Counted from the stretch's first letter, positions 6,915 to 15,272 are shown. The stretch: 20,367 bases of DNA from an uncultured Kiritimatiellota bacterium (GCA_934643865.1 CAKUCX010000063.1:1-20367), one strand, 5' to 3'. Notes: generated by a model from the letters alone, not told the origin. Made by a program: numbers and translations.

Positions 6915-8762
6915 ATGGCAGCGGCACGATACGACGACGACAACATCCTGCACCTCAACCCGATGGAGCACATCCGCCGGCGGCTCGGCATGTACATCGG
7001 CCGCGCGGGCGACGGCAGCGACTACGACGACGGCATCTACGTCCTCCTGAAGGAGGTCATCGACAACGCGATCGACGAGTTCATCATGGGCTTCGGCCGC
7101 CGCGTGGAGATCCGGCTCGACTGGAACTCCGGCGCGTGCGCGATCCGCGACTTCGGGCGCGGCATCCCGCTCGGCAAGGTCGTGGACTGCGTGAGCGAAC
7201 TCAACACGGGCGGCAAGTTCAACACCGAGAGCTTCCAGTTCTCCGTCGGCATGAACGGCGTCGGCACGAAGGCCGTGAACGCGCTCTCGGACCGTTTCTA
7301 CGTGCGCGCCGTGCGCGACGGCGAATACTCCGACGCGCTCTTCGAGAAGGGCGTCCTCAAGGAGAAGCACCGCGGCAAGTGCAAGGACGCGGGCGAGCGC
7401 AACGGCACGCGCGTGGAGTTCCTTCCCGACCCCACGATCTTCAGGAAGTTCCGCTTCCGAGAAGACCACGTGATGCGCCGCCTCAAGATGTACGCCTATC
7501 TCAACGCCGGCCTCACGCTCGACCTCAACGGCACGAAGGTCGTCTCGGACGAAGGCCTTGCCGACCTCATCCAGGATGAGGCGCAGTTCGAGAAGGTCTA
7601 CCAGCCCTTCCACTTCCGCTCCAAGACGCTCGAGTTCGTCTTCACCCACACGAATCGCTTCTCGGAGGAGTACTATTCCTTCGTGAACGGACAGCACACC
7701 ACCGAGGGCGGTACGCACCTCTCCGCGTTCAAGGAGGGCCTCACGAAGGCCCTCAACGAGTACGCGAAGAAGAAGTTCGACGGCGACGACGTGCGCGAGG
7801 GCATCATCGGCGCCGTCGCGATCCGCATGCAGGAGCCGACCTTCGAGGGCCAGGCGAAGACGAAGCTCGGCTCGCCGGAAATCCGCGCCGAACTCGTCGC
7901 CGAAATCAAGAAGGAGGCCGAGGCGCTCTTCCACAAGAACGCCGCCGAGGCCGAGAAGCTCGTCGCGAAGGTGGAGGAGACCGCGAAGCTGCGCAGCCAG
8001 CTCAACACGATCAAGAAGCAGGCGCGCGAGCGCAGCCAGGCCGTCAGCGTGCGCGTGCCGCAGCTCAAGGACTGCAAGCGCCACCTGAAGCTCGACAAGC
8101 TCGACAAGAAGACCGGCCAGCCCGAGGGCAGCGACACGATGATCTTCCTCACCGAGGGTGTCTCCGCCGGCGGCACGCTCAACCGCAGCCGCGACGCCGA
8201 CCGCCAGGCCGTCTTCTTCCTGCGCGGCAAGCCGCTCAACACGTACGGCCTCGCCAAGGACGTCCTCTACAAGAACGTCGAGTTCTTCAACCTCATCAAG
8301 ACGCTCGACATCGAGGAGACGCTCGCGCACCTGCGCTACGGCAAGATCATCTTCGCGACCGACGCCGATGTGGACGGCCTCCACATCCGCAACCTGCTCA
8401 CGACGTTCTTCATGCGCTTCTACAAGCAGCTCGTCCTCGACCGGCGCGTCTTCATCCTGGAGACGCCGCTCTTCCGCGTGCGCAACAAGAAGGAACAGCA
8501 CTACTGCTTCACCGACGAAGAGCGCGAGAAGGCGATCGCCAAGTGCGGCGCGAAGGCGGAGATCACGCGCTTCAAGGGCCTCGGCGAGCTGAACCCGGAG
8601 GAGTTCGCCGACTTCATCGGCAAGGACATGCGCCTCACGCCCGTCGCCTGCCAGGAGGACAGCGAGCTCGACAAGACGATCAAGTTCTACATGGGCGCCA
8701 ACACGCCCGAGCGCAAGGACTACATCATGGACAACCTCGTCTGCGACGCGAGCGAGTTCTAA
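6915..8762 (+). CDS. parE: DNA topoisomerase IV subunit B (ParE), short Bacteroidetes/Chlamydiae type
   Basis: ATPase subunit of a type IIA topoisomerase (615 residues). GHKL motifs: Glu47 and Asn51 in KEVIDNAID, the Asp79-x-Gly81-x-Gly83 box, and the SVGMNGVGTKAVNALS loop from residue ~110. The transducer QTK-type loop is FEGQAKTKLG. In the TOPRIM domain the catalytic Glu414 and the metal-binding Asp483, Asp485 and Asp487 (DADVDG) are intact, but the normally near-invariant EGDSA reads EGVSA (Val416). RGKPLN, TPLFRVRNKKE and FKGLGE follow closely the ParE of Bacteroidetes and chlamydiae rather than GyrB. ATG 6915 fits the family N-terminus; the frame is open further upstream but would overlap manB. 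The ribosome site is weak (GGGACGGA). No parC/gyrA partner is adjacent, which is unusual for this subtype. Confidence 0.92.
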   Translation: MAAARYDDDNILHLNPMEHIRRRLGMYIGRAGDGSDYDDGIYVLLKEVIDNAIDEFIMGFGRRVEIRLDWNSGACAIRDFGRGIPLGKVVDCVSELNTGGKFNTESFQFSVGMNGVGTKAVNALSDRFYVRAVRDGEYSDALFEKGVLKEKHRGKCKDAGERNGTRVEFLPDPTIFRKFRFREDHVMRRLKMYAYLNAGLTLDLNGTKVVSDEGLADLIQDEAQFEKVYQPFHFRSKTLEFVFTHTNRFSEEYYSFVNGQHTTEGGTHLSAFKEGLTKALNEYAKKKFDGDDVREGIIGAVAIRMQEPTFEGQAKTKLGSPEIRAELVAEIKKEAEALFHKNAAEAEKLVAKVEETAKLRSQLNTIKKQARERSQAVSVRVPQLKDCKRHLKLDKLDKKTGQPEGSDTMIFLTEGVSAGGTLNRSRDADRQAVFFLRGKPLNTYGLAKDVLYKNVEFFNLIKTLDIEETLAHLRYGKIIFATDADVDGLHIRNLLTTFFMRFYKQLVLDRRVFILETPLFRVRNKKEQHYCFTDEEREKAIAKCGAKAEITRFKGLGELNPEEFADFIGKDMRLTPVACQEDSELDKTIKFYMGANTPERKDYIMDNLVCDASEF

Positions 8763-8780
8763 CCGGGACGGAGGTTCAGC

Positions 8781-10280
8781 ATGAAGACGCTGCTCGGCAT
8801 TGACTACGGCACCGGCGGGTGCAAGGTGACGGCCCTCGGCACGGACGGCTCGTTCGTCGGCGAAGCCTCGACGGAGTACACGACCTGGCACGACCACCCC
8901 GGTTGGAGCGAGCAGGAACCCGCCGACTGGTGGGCCGCCCTCCAGGAGTCCCTGCGGAAGCTCGCCGCGAAGGGCGTCGACCTGAAGAACGTCGCCGCCT
9001 GCGCGCTCGACGGCTCCACCCACAACGCCGTGCTGCTGGACGCCGCGTTCACGCCCGTGCGCCGCACGATCATGTGGACCGACCAGCGCGCGACCGCCGA
9101 GTGCGACGCGCTGCGCGCCGGCTGGGGCGAGAAGGTGTTCTCCACCTGCTACCAGATGCCCGCGCCCACCTGGACGCTGCCGCAGATGATGTGGCTCAAG
9201 GCGAACGAGCCGGACGCGCTTGCGCGGACGAAGCACGTCCTCTTCGTGAAGGACTACGTGCGCTACCTCCTCACGGGGCACGCCGCCACCGACCGCATCG
9301 AGGCGCAGGGTACGCTCTTCTACGACATGCGGAAGGGCGACTGGGCGGACGAACTTGTGGAACTCGCGGGCCTTTCGCGCGCCGCCCTGCCGGGCTTCCT
9401 CGCGCCCACCGACGTCGCCGGGCACGTGACCGCGTCCGCCGCCGCCGCGACGGGCCTCCCCGAGGGGTTGCCCGTCGTCTGCGGGTCGAGCGACAGCGCG
9501 GTGGAGGACTACGGCGCGGGCGCCGTCGAGCCGGGCGACCTCATCATCAAGCTCGCGACCGCCGGCAACGTCAACGCGATGACGGCCGAGGCGCACCCCC
9601 ACCCGAAGACGCTCACCTACTCGCACATCGTGCCGGGCATGTGGTACTCGGTGAGCGCCACGAACGCCGCCGCCCTCTGCCAGCGCTGGATGCGCGACTG
9701 CTTCTTCAAGGCGGAACAGGCGGGCGCGGCGCGCAACCTCTACGAGGTCATGGACGCCGAGGCGGCGACGAGCGAGATCGGCGCGCGCGGCGTCTTCTTC
9801 CACCCCTACCTGCAGGGGGAGCGCTGCCCGTACTGGGACGCGAACCTGCGCGCGAGCTTCACCGGCGTCTCGATCGGCTCCACGCGCGCCGACTTCTGCC
9901 GCGCGCTCCTGGAGGGCGTCGCCTTCTCGCTGCGCGACTGCTACGGCACGCTGAAGGAGATGCGCCTCCCGGTGAAGCGGATCTTCCTCATCGGCGGCGG
10001 CGCGCGCTCGAAACTGTGGAGCGAGATCGTGGCGAACGTCTTCAACTGCTCCGTCGCGGTGCCCACGCCGGGCGACGCCTCCTTCGGCGCGTGCCTCCTC
10101 GCGGGCACGGGCATCGGCGTCTTCCGGGACGTGAGGGACGCCGTGGCGAAGTGCCTGCACGTCGACCGCACGATCGCGCCCGACCCGGCGGCGGCGGCGA
10201 AGTACGACCACCTCTATACCTGCTACAAGCGCCTCCACGACGCCCTCGCCCCCGTCTACGCGCAGCGCAGGCATCCGTAG
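8781..10280 (+). CDS. FGGY-family carbohydrate kinase, xylulokinase-like
   Basis: ATP-dependent sugar kinase (499 residues, normal for the family), probably acting on a pentulose such as xylulose and feeding the pentose phosphate pathway. Visible motifs are the N-terminal phosphate loop GIDYGTGGCK, the strand ALDGSTHNAVLLD (xylulokinases usually have SGQMHG here), MWTDQRA, and the catalytic base Asp238 in CGSSDSAVEDYGAG. LQGERCPYWD follows, then the adenosine-binding FLIGGGARSKLW. SGQMHG being replaced by DGSTHN makes the exact substrate uncertain; ribulokinase or another ketose kinase is possible. The gene starts 18 nt after parE with GGAGG at 8770-8774, 6 nt before the ATG, so it should be cotranscribed with manB and parE. 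No sugar isomerase is adjacent. Confidence 0.88.
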   Translation: MKTLLGIDYGTGGCKVTALGTDGSFVGEASTEYTTWHDHPGWSEQEPADWWAALQESLRKLAAKGVDLKNVAACALDGSTHNAVLLDAAFTPVRRTIMWTDQRATAECDALRAGWGEKVFSTCYQMPAPTWTLPQMMWLKANEPDALARTKHVLFVKDYVRYLLTGHAATDRIEAQGTLFYDMRKGDWADELVELAGLSRAALPGFLAPTDVAGHVTASAAAATGLPEGLPVVCGSSDSAVEDYGAGAVEPGDLIIKLATAGNVNAMTAEAHPHPKTLTYSHIVPGMWYSVSATNAAALCQRWMRDCFFKAEQAGAARNLYEVMDAEAATSEIGARGVFFHPYLQGERCPYWDANLRASFTGVSIGSTRADFCRALLEGVAFSLRDCYGTLKEMRLPVKRIFLIGGGARSKLWSEIVANVFNCSVAVPTPGDASFGACLLAGTGIGVFRDVRDAVAKCLHVDRTIAPDPAAAAKYDHLYTCYKRLHDALAPVYAQRRHP

Positions 10281-10293
10281 CCTGCTTCGCGGG

Positions 10294-10322
10294 TTGTTCC
10301 GCGCCGCGACTTCTGCTATACT
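10294..10322 (+). promoter_or_regulatory. Promoter of the ABC ATPase-antiporter operon
   Basis: Extended -10 TGCTATACT (10314-10322), with a weak -35 TTGTTC (10294-10299) at exactly 17 bp. Transcription should begin near 10329, about 21 nt before ATG 10350. Confidence 0.8.
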
Positions 10323-10349
10323 CCCCGCGAAACGGTGCTTGAGGCACAC

Positions 10350-11207
10350 ATGATGACAGAAACACTTCTTCAGATCAAAGACCTGCGCAAGTCCTTCGGC
10401 AGCCTCGAAGTCCTCCGGGGGCTTTCGACCGACATCCGCGTCGGCGAGGTCGTCGTGATGATCGGCCCGTCCGGGGGCGGCAAGTCCACGTTCCTCCGCT
10501 GCATGAACCTTCTCGAACAGCCGACGGCGGGCTCGATCGTCTTTGACGGCGTCGACGTCGTGCAGGCGGACGAGCGGACGAAGAACCGCGTGCGCTCCGA
10601 GATGGGCATGGTGTTCCAGCACTTCAACCTCTTCCCGCACCTGACGATCCTCGACAACGTCACGCTCGCCCCGCGCCTCGTCCGCAGGACGCCGCGTCCA
10701 GAGGCCGAGCGCAAGGCGCGCGAGCTTCTTGAGCGCGTGGGGCTCGCGGACAAGGCGACCGCCTATCCGCAGCAGCTCTCCGGCGGCCAAAAGCAGCGCG
10801 TCGCGATCGTGCGCTCGCTCGCGATGGAGCCGAAGGTGATGCTCTTCGACGAGCCGACCTCGGCCCTCGACCCCGAAATGGTCGGCGAGGTGCTGGACGT
10901 CATGAAGGACCTCGCGAAGAGGGGCATGACGATGGTCGTCGTGACGCACGAGATGCGCTTCGCCCGCGACGTCGCCAGCCGCATCCTCTTCCTGGAGGGC
11001 GGCCGCCTCGCCGCCGAGGGGACGCCCGACGAGATCTTCGGGCGGCGGCACGAAGGCCGCCTGGGCGAGTTCCTCGGCAAGGTGCAGGGCGACATGCCGG
11101 CGGACGGCTCGATCGCGTCGGCTTTCCTCGCGGCCGCGCGCGACGGGCGGATCACCCCCGGCGAGCTGGACCGGATTTCAGAACTCATCAGGGAGAAGCA
11201 CGCATGA
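10350..11207 (+). CDS. Polar amino acid-type ABC transporter ATP-binding protein with C-terminal extension
   Basis: ATP-hydrolysing subunit of the GlnQ/HisP family (285 residues). Walker A GPSGGGKST at 39-47, Q-loop in VFQHFNLFPH, signature LSGGQ at 143-147, Walker B LFDEP with Asp167 and Glu168, and switch His200 in VVTHEM. GlnQ-type proteins usually end near residue 245; this one continues for about 37 residues (11094-11204) into a segment containing AFLAAARDGRITPGELDRI, which resembles the end of the next gene product. ATG 10350 (or 10353) follows GAGG at 10341-10344; the GTG at 10335 is too close to the transcription start. No permease or binding-protein gene is adjacent, which is unusual. 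The stop overlaps the next start (ATGA), implying translational coupling. Confidence 0.9.
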   Translation: MMTETLLQIKDLRKSFGSLEVLRGLSTDIRVGEVVVMIGPSGGGKSTFLRCMNLLEQPTAGSIVFDGVDVVQADERTKNRVRSEMGMVFQHFNLFPHLTILDNVTLAPRLVRRTPRPEAERKARELLERVGLADKATAYPQQLSGGQKQRVAIVRSLAMEPKVMLFDEPTSALDPEMVGEVLDVMKDLAKRGMTMVVVTHEMRFARDVASRILFLEGGRLAAEGTPDEIFGRRHEGRLGEFLGKVQGDMPADGSIASAFLAAARDGRITPGELDRISELIREKHA

Positions 11208-13267
11208 AGACGTTCCTGTTCTGCGCTCTGGCGTTTGCCGGGGCCGCCGTTTCCGCCGCCGACAAGGCCCCCGCGCCCGCGCCGATCCCCGTCACGGTCG
11301 TCGTGGACGGCGCGACGAACGTCTACAACCTCGCCGCCGTCGAGGCGGAGGGCGAGGTGAAGGGCGCGAAGGACTACGTCGACAAGTACGCCGACAACGT
11401 CCAGGCGGACAGGGACTTCCAGGCGCACGAGGCGAAGGCCCTGGCGACGGTGCGGGAGTCGGAGCCGCTGTACGGCACGTGGTGGGCGATCTTCCCGCCG
11501 CTCCTCGCGATCGTGCTCGCGCTGATCACGAAGGAGGTCTACTCGTCGCTCTTCCTCGGCATCGTCTCGGGCGGCGTCCTCTACGCGACGAAGGCCGACG
11601 GGTTCGTCGGGATGTTCGAGACGACGCTCACGCACGTCGTGCAGGCGGGCTTCATCGAAAAGATCGCCGACGCCTACAACGTCGGCATCCTGATCTTCCT
11701 CGTCCTCCTCGGCGCGCTTGTCGCGATGATGAACAAGACGGGGGCCTCGGCGGCGTTCGGCCGCTGGGCGCAGACGCACATCAAGAGCCGCGTGGGCGCG
11801 CAGGTCGCGACGATCGTCCTCGGCATGCTCATCTTCGTCGACGACTACTTCAACTGCCTGACGGTCGGCTCCGTGATGCGTCCCGTCACGAAGGCGAAGA
11901 GGGTCTCGGCCGCGAAGCTCTCCTACCTCATCGACGCGACGGCCGCGCCGGTCTGCATCATCGCGCCGATCTCCAGCTGGGCGGCGGCCGTCGCCGGCTT
12001 CGCGAAGGGCGCGGGCGCGGAAAGCGGCTTCTCGCTCTTCATCGCGGCGATCCCCTACAACTTCTACGCGCTCCTGACGATCGTCATGATGTTCGCGCTC
12101 GCGCTCATGAAGTTCGACTTCGGCCCGATGCGCCGCCACGAGGCGGACGTCGCCGCCGGCAAGCCCGACCTCGGCGCGCTGGAGGAGGCGACGGAAGTCC
12201 TCTCGAAGAACGACCGGGGCCGCGTCATCGACCTCGTGATTCCCGTCCTCGTGCTGATCGTCACGTGCGTCGTCGGCATGATCTACTCGGGCGGCTTCTT
12301 CGCCGAGGGCGAGGCGCAGCGCAACTTCATGGTGGCGTTCTCGAACTCCGACGCCTCGGTCGGTCTCACGCTCGGCTCGATCGTCGCGCTCGTCTTCGCG
12401 GTCGTCTTCTACGTCTGCCGCCGCGTCATCTCGTTCCGCGACTGCATGGACGGCTTCCCGGAGGGCTTCAAGGCGATGGTCCCGGCGATCATGATCCTCT
12501 GCTGCGCGTGGACGCTCAAGGGCATGACGGACGCGCTGGGCGCGAAGGTGTTCATCTCCGACCTCATCAACGGGCCGGCGGCGGGCCTCTTCAACTTCCT
12601 GCCGGCGATCATCTTCGTGATCGCGGTCATCCTCGCGTTCTCGACGGGCACGAGCTGGGGCACGTTCGGCATCCTCATCCCGATCGTCCTCGCGGCGATC
12701 CCCGGCAGCTCGATGACGATCATCGCCGTCTCGGCCTGCATGGCGGGCGCGGTGTGCGGCGACCACTGCTCGCCGATCTCCGACACGACGATCATGGCCT
12801 CGGCGGGCGCGCAGTGCAACCACATCGTCCACGTGAACACGCAGCTGCCCTACGCGCTCACGGTGGCGGCCGTCTCGTTCGTCGCCTACGTCGCCGCGCC
12901 GTTCGTGGGATCGGCGTGGGTGGCGCTGCCGATCGCGGTGCTGCTCATGCTCGTGACGCTCTTCTTCCTCAAGCTCGTCCTGAGGGGCGCGGTCGACGAA
13001 GCGTCCATGCCCGCGATCTTCCGCAAGTTCGCGCAGTCCGTCAACGACGCCCCCCTCTCCGCCGCGCTCAACCGCATGGCGAAGGGCATGCTCGCGGACG
13101 GGAAGGTCGACCTCGCCGAGAGCGCGGAGCTGATGAAGCTCCTCGACGGCATGGAGGGGCGGGAGGTGTTCCGCCAGGCGCTTGCGGACGCGCGCGCGGA
13201 CGGCGTCATCACGCTGGAGGAGTCCGCCGGACTTGAGCGCTTCATCCGCCGCTTCGCGGGGCGGTGA
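11204..13267 (+). CDS. NhaC-family Na+/H+ antiporter with N- and C-terminal extensions
   Basis: Inner-membrane transporter of the NhaC superfamily (687 residues; the family is commonly 450-530). The core carries diagnostic blocks: FVDDYFNCLTVGSVMRPVT, IDATAAPVCIIAPISSWAAAV, FSTGTSWGTFGILIPI and GDHCSPISDTTIMAS. About ten or more hydrophobic segments lie between residues ~85 and ~595. Two additions are unusual. The first 19 residues look like a cleavable signal peptide, followed by ~65 mostly hydrophilic residues before the first transport segment. From residue ~600 a soluble tail carries two DG-[KV]-[VI] motifs (ADGKVDLAESAEL and ADGVITLEESAGL). The latter resembles the tail of the upstream ATPase. 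Translation is coupled to the ATPase by an ATGA overlap. Substrate could be Na+/H+ or an organic ion (MleN belongs to this family). Confidence 0.9.
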   Translation: MKTFLFCALAFAGAAVSAADKAPAPAPIPVTVVVDGATNVYNLAAVEAEGEVKGAKDYVDKYADNVQADRDFQAHEAKALATVRESEPLYGTWWAIFPPLLAIVLALITKEVYSSLFLGIVSGGVLYATKADGFVGMFETTLTHVVQAGFIEKIADAYNVGILIFLVLLGALVAMMNKTGASAAFGRWAQTHIKSRVGAQVATIVLGMLIFVDDYFNCLTVGSVMRPVTKAKRVSAAKLSYLIDATAAPVCIIAPISSWAAAVAGFAKGAGAESGFSLFIAAIPYNFYALLTIVMMFALALMKFDFGPMRRHEADVAAGKPDLGALEEATEVLSKNDRGRVIDLVIPVLVLIVTCVVGMIYSGGFFAEGEAQRNFMVAFSNSDASVGLTLGSIVALVFAVVFYVCRRVISFRDCMDGFPEGFKAMVPAIMILCCAWTLKGMTDALGAKVFISDLINGPAAGLFNFLPAIIFVIAVILAFSTGTSWGTFGILIPIVLAAIPGSSMTIIAVSACMAGAVCGDHCSPISDTTIMASAGAQCNHIVHVNTQLPYALTVAAVSFVAYVAAPFVGSAWVALPIAVLLMLVTLFFLKLVLRGAVDEASMPAIFRKFAQSVNDAPLSAALNRMAKGMLADGKVDLAESAELMKLLDGMEGREVFRQALADARADGVITLEESAGLERFIRRFAGR

Positions 13268-13285
13268 GCGCGGCCTGCGGCTGAC

Positions 13286-13936
13286 ATGGCGCGCGCGCAG
13301 ACACCCGGCGAGGAGGTGGCGAACGCCGTCACGCACGTGGTGGGGTCCCACCTCGGCGCGGCGATGACGGCCCTCCTCGTGTGGGCGGCAGTCCGCTCGG
13401 GCGTCGACGTCGCCTGGAAGGTCGTCTCCGGCTCGGTGTTCGGGGCGTCGATGATCCTCCTCTACGCGGTGTCGTCCGCCTACCACGCGGTCGCCTACGC
13501 GCCCGCGAAGCGCGTGCTGCACATCATGGACCACATGGCGATCTTCTTCCTGATCGCCGGCAGCTACACGCCGTTCTGCCTCGTCACGCTGCGGGCCGAG
13601 CATCCGGCCCTCGCCTGGACGATCTTCGGCATCGAGTGGGGCGCCGCGCTTGCGGGCATTCTCTTCAAGGTGTGGACGACGGGGCGCTTCCGCTACGTCT
13701 CCACCTTCGCCTACGTGCTGATGGGCTGGGCGGCCGTCATCGCGATCCTGCCGCTTGTCCGCTCGCTGCACGGCCTCGGCACGATGTGGCTCGCCGTGGG
13801 CGGCGGGCTCTACACGCTTGGGTGCGTCTTCTACCTTTGGAAGAGCCTTCCCTACGCGCACATGGTCTGGCATCTCTTCGTCCTCGCCGGCTCGGTCTGC
13901 CATTTCTTCTGCGTCTTCTGGCACGTGATGGCGTAG
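13286..13936 (+). CDS. Hemolysin III/PAQR-family membrane protein
   Basis: Seven-helix inner-membrane protein (216 residues) of the YqfA/HlyIII family. Signatures are SSAYH with His67, DHMAIFFLIAGSYTPF with Asp82, and the C-terminal HMVWHLFVLAGSVCHFF with His192 and His196. The His67 plus HxxxH set matches the zinc site of PAQR proteins such as the adiponectin receptors. Despite the name, bacterial members are not established toxins; some are linked to membrane lipid homeostasis. It begins 18 nt after the antiporter gene, without a clear Shine-Dalgarno, and is probably cotranscribed. It lacks the DG-type tail of the two preceding gene products. Confidence 0.9.
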   Translation: MARAQTPGEEVANAVTHVVGSHLGAAMTALLVWAAVRSGVDVAWKVVSGSVFGASMILLYAVSSAYHAVAYAPAKRVLHIMDHMAIFFLIAGSYTPFCLVTLRAEHPALAWTIFGIEWGAALAGILFKVWTTGRFRYVSTFAYVLMGWAAVIAILPLVRSLHGLGTMWLAVGGGLYTLGCVFYLWKSLPYAHMVWHLFVLAGSVCHFFCVFWHVMA

Positions 13937-13937
13937 G

Positions 13938-13985
13938 GCGCGCGTCCCGCCGCCCCCGTGCCGTGCCCACGGCGGCAGGCGCGCG
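13938..13985 (+). terminator. GC-rich hairpin after the hemolysin III gene (possible terminator)
   Basis: GCCGCC (13949-13954) pairs with GGCGGC (13971-13976), enclosed by GCGCGC on both sides (13938-13944 and 13979-13985). No T-run follows, so it could be a Rho-dependent or weak terminator, or simply structure. It directly precedes the next promoter. Confidence 0.35.
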
Positions 13986-13989
13986 AATG

Positions 13990-13998
13990 TGGTATACT
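13990..13998 (+). promoter_or_regulatory. Extended -10 promoter of a leaderless aminotransferase mRNA
   Basis: TGGTATACT with the -10 at 13993-13998. Exactly 6 nt separate it from ATG 14005, so the predicted transcription start coincides with the A of the start codon. No -35 match and no Shine-Dalgarno are present. Confidence 0.8.
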
Positions 13999-14004
13999 CT
14001 CGCC

Positions 14005-15225
14005 ATGCAAACGGTTACGAACCAGATTCAACAGTCCATGGCGGGTTCGTCGTGGATCCGCAGGATGTTCGAGAAGGGCATCGAACTCAAGAAGCGGCAT
14101 GGCGCGGACGCGGTCTGCGACTTCTCGCTCGGCAACCCCGACGTGCCGCCGCCGGCGAAGGCCCGGACCGTGCTGGAGGCCATCGCCGCCGAGGCGGTCA
14201 GGCCACTCGGACTCGGCTACTGCCCGAACGCGGGCATCCCCGCCGTGCGCGAGGCGATGGCCGGGCACCTTGCGCGGCAGCAGCGGGCGGACGTGCGGGC
14301 GTCGGACGTCGTCATGACGGTTGGCGCGGCCGGCGCGCTCGTGAGTTTCTTCCGCGCGGTGATTGAGCCAGGCGACGAGGTCGTCTGCCCCGCCCCGTAC
14401 TTCGTCGAGTACGCGAGCTACTGCGGTCACTTCGGCGGCGTCCTGAAGCCCGTCGCCGCGAAGCCGGACGAAGGGTTCCGCCCCGACGTCGAGGCGATGG
14501 CCGCGTCCGTGACGCCGAAGACGCGCGCGTTCCTCGTCAACTCGCCGAACAACCCGACGGGCTGCATCTACGAGGAGGCGGACCTGAAGCGCCTCGCGGC
14601 GATCGTGAACGCGGAGAACGCCCGGCGTGCGGCCGAACTCGGCGACGCGGCGCGTCCGCTCTACCTCCTGAGCGACGAGCCCTACCGCGCGTTCGCCTAC
14701 GACGGCGCGGTCGTGCCGCCCATCCTGCCGCTCACGCCCTACGCGGTCGTCTTCGGCTCGTTCTCGAAGACGCTCTCCCTCGCGGGCGAGCGCATCGGCT
14801 ACGCGGCGGTGAACCCCGCGATGCCCGACGGCGCGACGCTCGTGAACGCGATTACGCTCACGAACCGCACGCTCGGCTTCGTGAACGCGCCGGTGATCGG
14901 CCAGCGCCTCGCCGCGCAGCTCCTCGACGAGACGGTGGACCTCGCGGTCTACGACCGCCGGCGGCGGCGGATGGCGCAGGTCCTGACGGAGGCGGGCGTC
15001 GCCTTCACGATGCCGAAGGGCGCGTTCTACTTCTTCCCGAAGGCGCCCGGCGGCGACGACCTCGCGTTCGTGGACGCGCTCCAGGAGGAGCGCATCCTCG
15101 CGGTGCCGGGGCGCGGCTTCGGCATGGCCGGCCACATCCGCCTCTCGTGCAGCGTGGACGAGGCGATCATCGCCCGCTCGGCCGAGGGCTTCCGGCGCGC
15201 CGCGCGGAAGCTGCGCGGCGCGTGA
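14005..15225 (+). CDS. PLP-dependent class I aminotransferase (aspartate aminotransferase-like)
   Basis: Fold-type I aminotransferase (406 residues) transferring an amino group from an amino acid to a 2-oxoacid. Landmarks are the N-terminal substrate loop SLGNPDVPPP, the cofactor-binding SPNNPTG (Asn183), and Asp224 and Tyr227 in SDEPYRAF. The Schiff-base Lys255 lies in FGSFSKTLSLAGERIGY, and the carboxylate-binding Arg379 in GHIRLSCS. The start is set by the promoter: the frame is open far upstream and an ATG lies at 13987, but that ATG precedes the -10. ATG 14005 sits 6 nt after the -10, giving a leaderless message. An internal ATG at 14038 is the alternative. Substrate specificity cannot be resolved from the sequence. 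It appears to be transcribed alone. Confidence 0.92.
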   Translation: MQTVTNQIQQSMAGSSWIRRMFEKGIELKKRHGADAVCDFSLGNPDVPPPAKARTVLEAIAAEAVRPLGLGYCPNAGIPAVREAMAGHLARQQRADVRASDVVMTVGAAGALVSFFRAVIEPGDEVVCPAPYFVEYASYCGHFGGVLKPVAAKPDEGFRPDVEAMAASVTPKTRAFLVNSPNNPTGCIYEEADLKRLAAIVNAENARRAAELGDAARPLYLLSDEPYRAFAYDGAVVPPILPLTPYAVVFGSFSKTLSLAGERIGYAAVNPAMPDGATLVNAITLTNRTLGFVNAPVIGQRLAAQLLDETVDLAVYDRRRRRMAQVLTEAGVAFTMPKGAFYFFPKAPGGDDLAFVDALQEERILAVPGRGFGMAGHIRLSCSVDEAIIARSAEGFRRAARKLRGA

Positions 15226-15243
15226 GCCCCCCCCCCTTGCTCC

Positions 15244-15272
15244 TTGAAGGGCGGCGGCGGCTTTGGTAGACT
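15244..15272 (+). promoter_or_regulatory. Promoter of the GH28-like gene (leaderless)
   Basis: -35 TTGAAG (15244-15249), a 17-bp spacer, and extended -10 TGG-TAGACT (15267-15272). Six bases then lead to ATG 15279, the same spacing as at the aminotransferase gene, which places the transcription start at the start codon. A run of ten C (15227-15236) lies just upstream of the -35. Confidence 0.8.

Noticed and set aside
6507..11051. A 1514-codon open frame on the - strand
   Set aside because: It lies antisense to four well-recognised genes. Its Arg/Glu/Leu/Val-rich composition is what high-GC coding DNA gives in the opposite strand. The same applies to long - strand frames at 1215-2783, 2738-5524, 10763-13924 and 15027-18416.
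13286..13936. Hemolysin as a virulence toxin working with the putative effector
   Set aside because: The HlyIII/PAQR family is widespread in non-pathogens, and the gene belongs to a different transcription unit 8 kb away.
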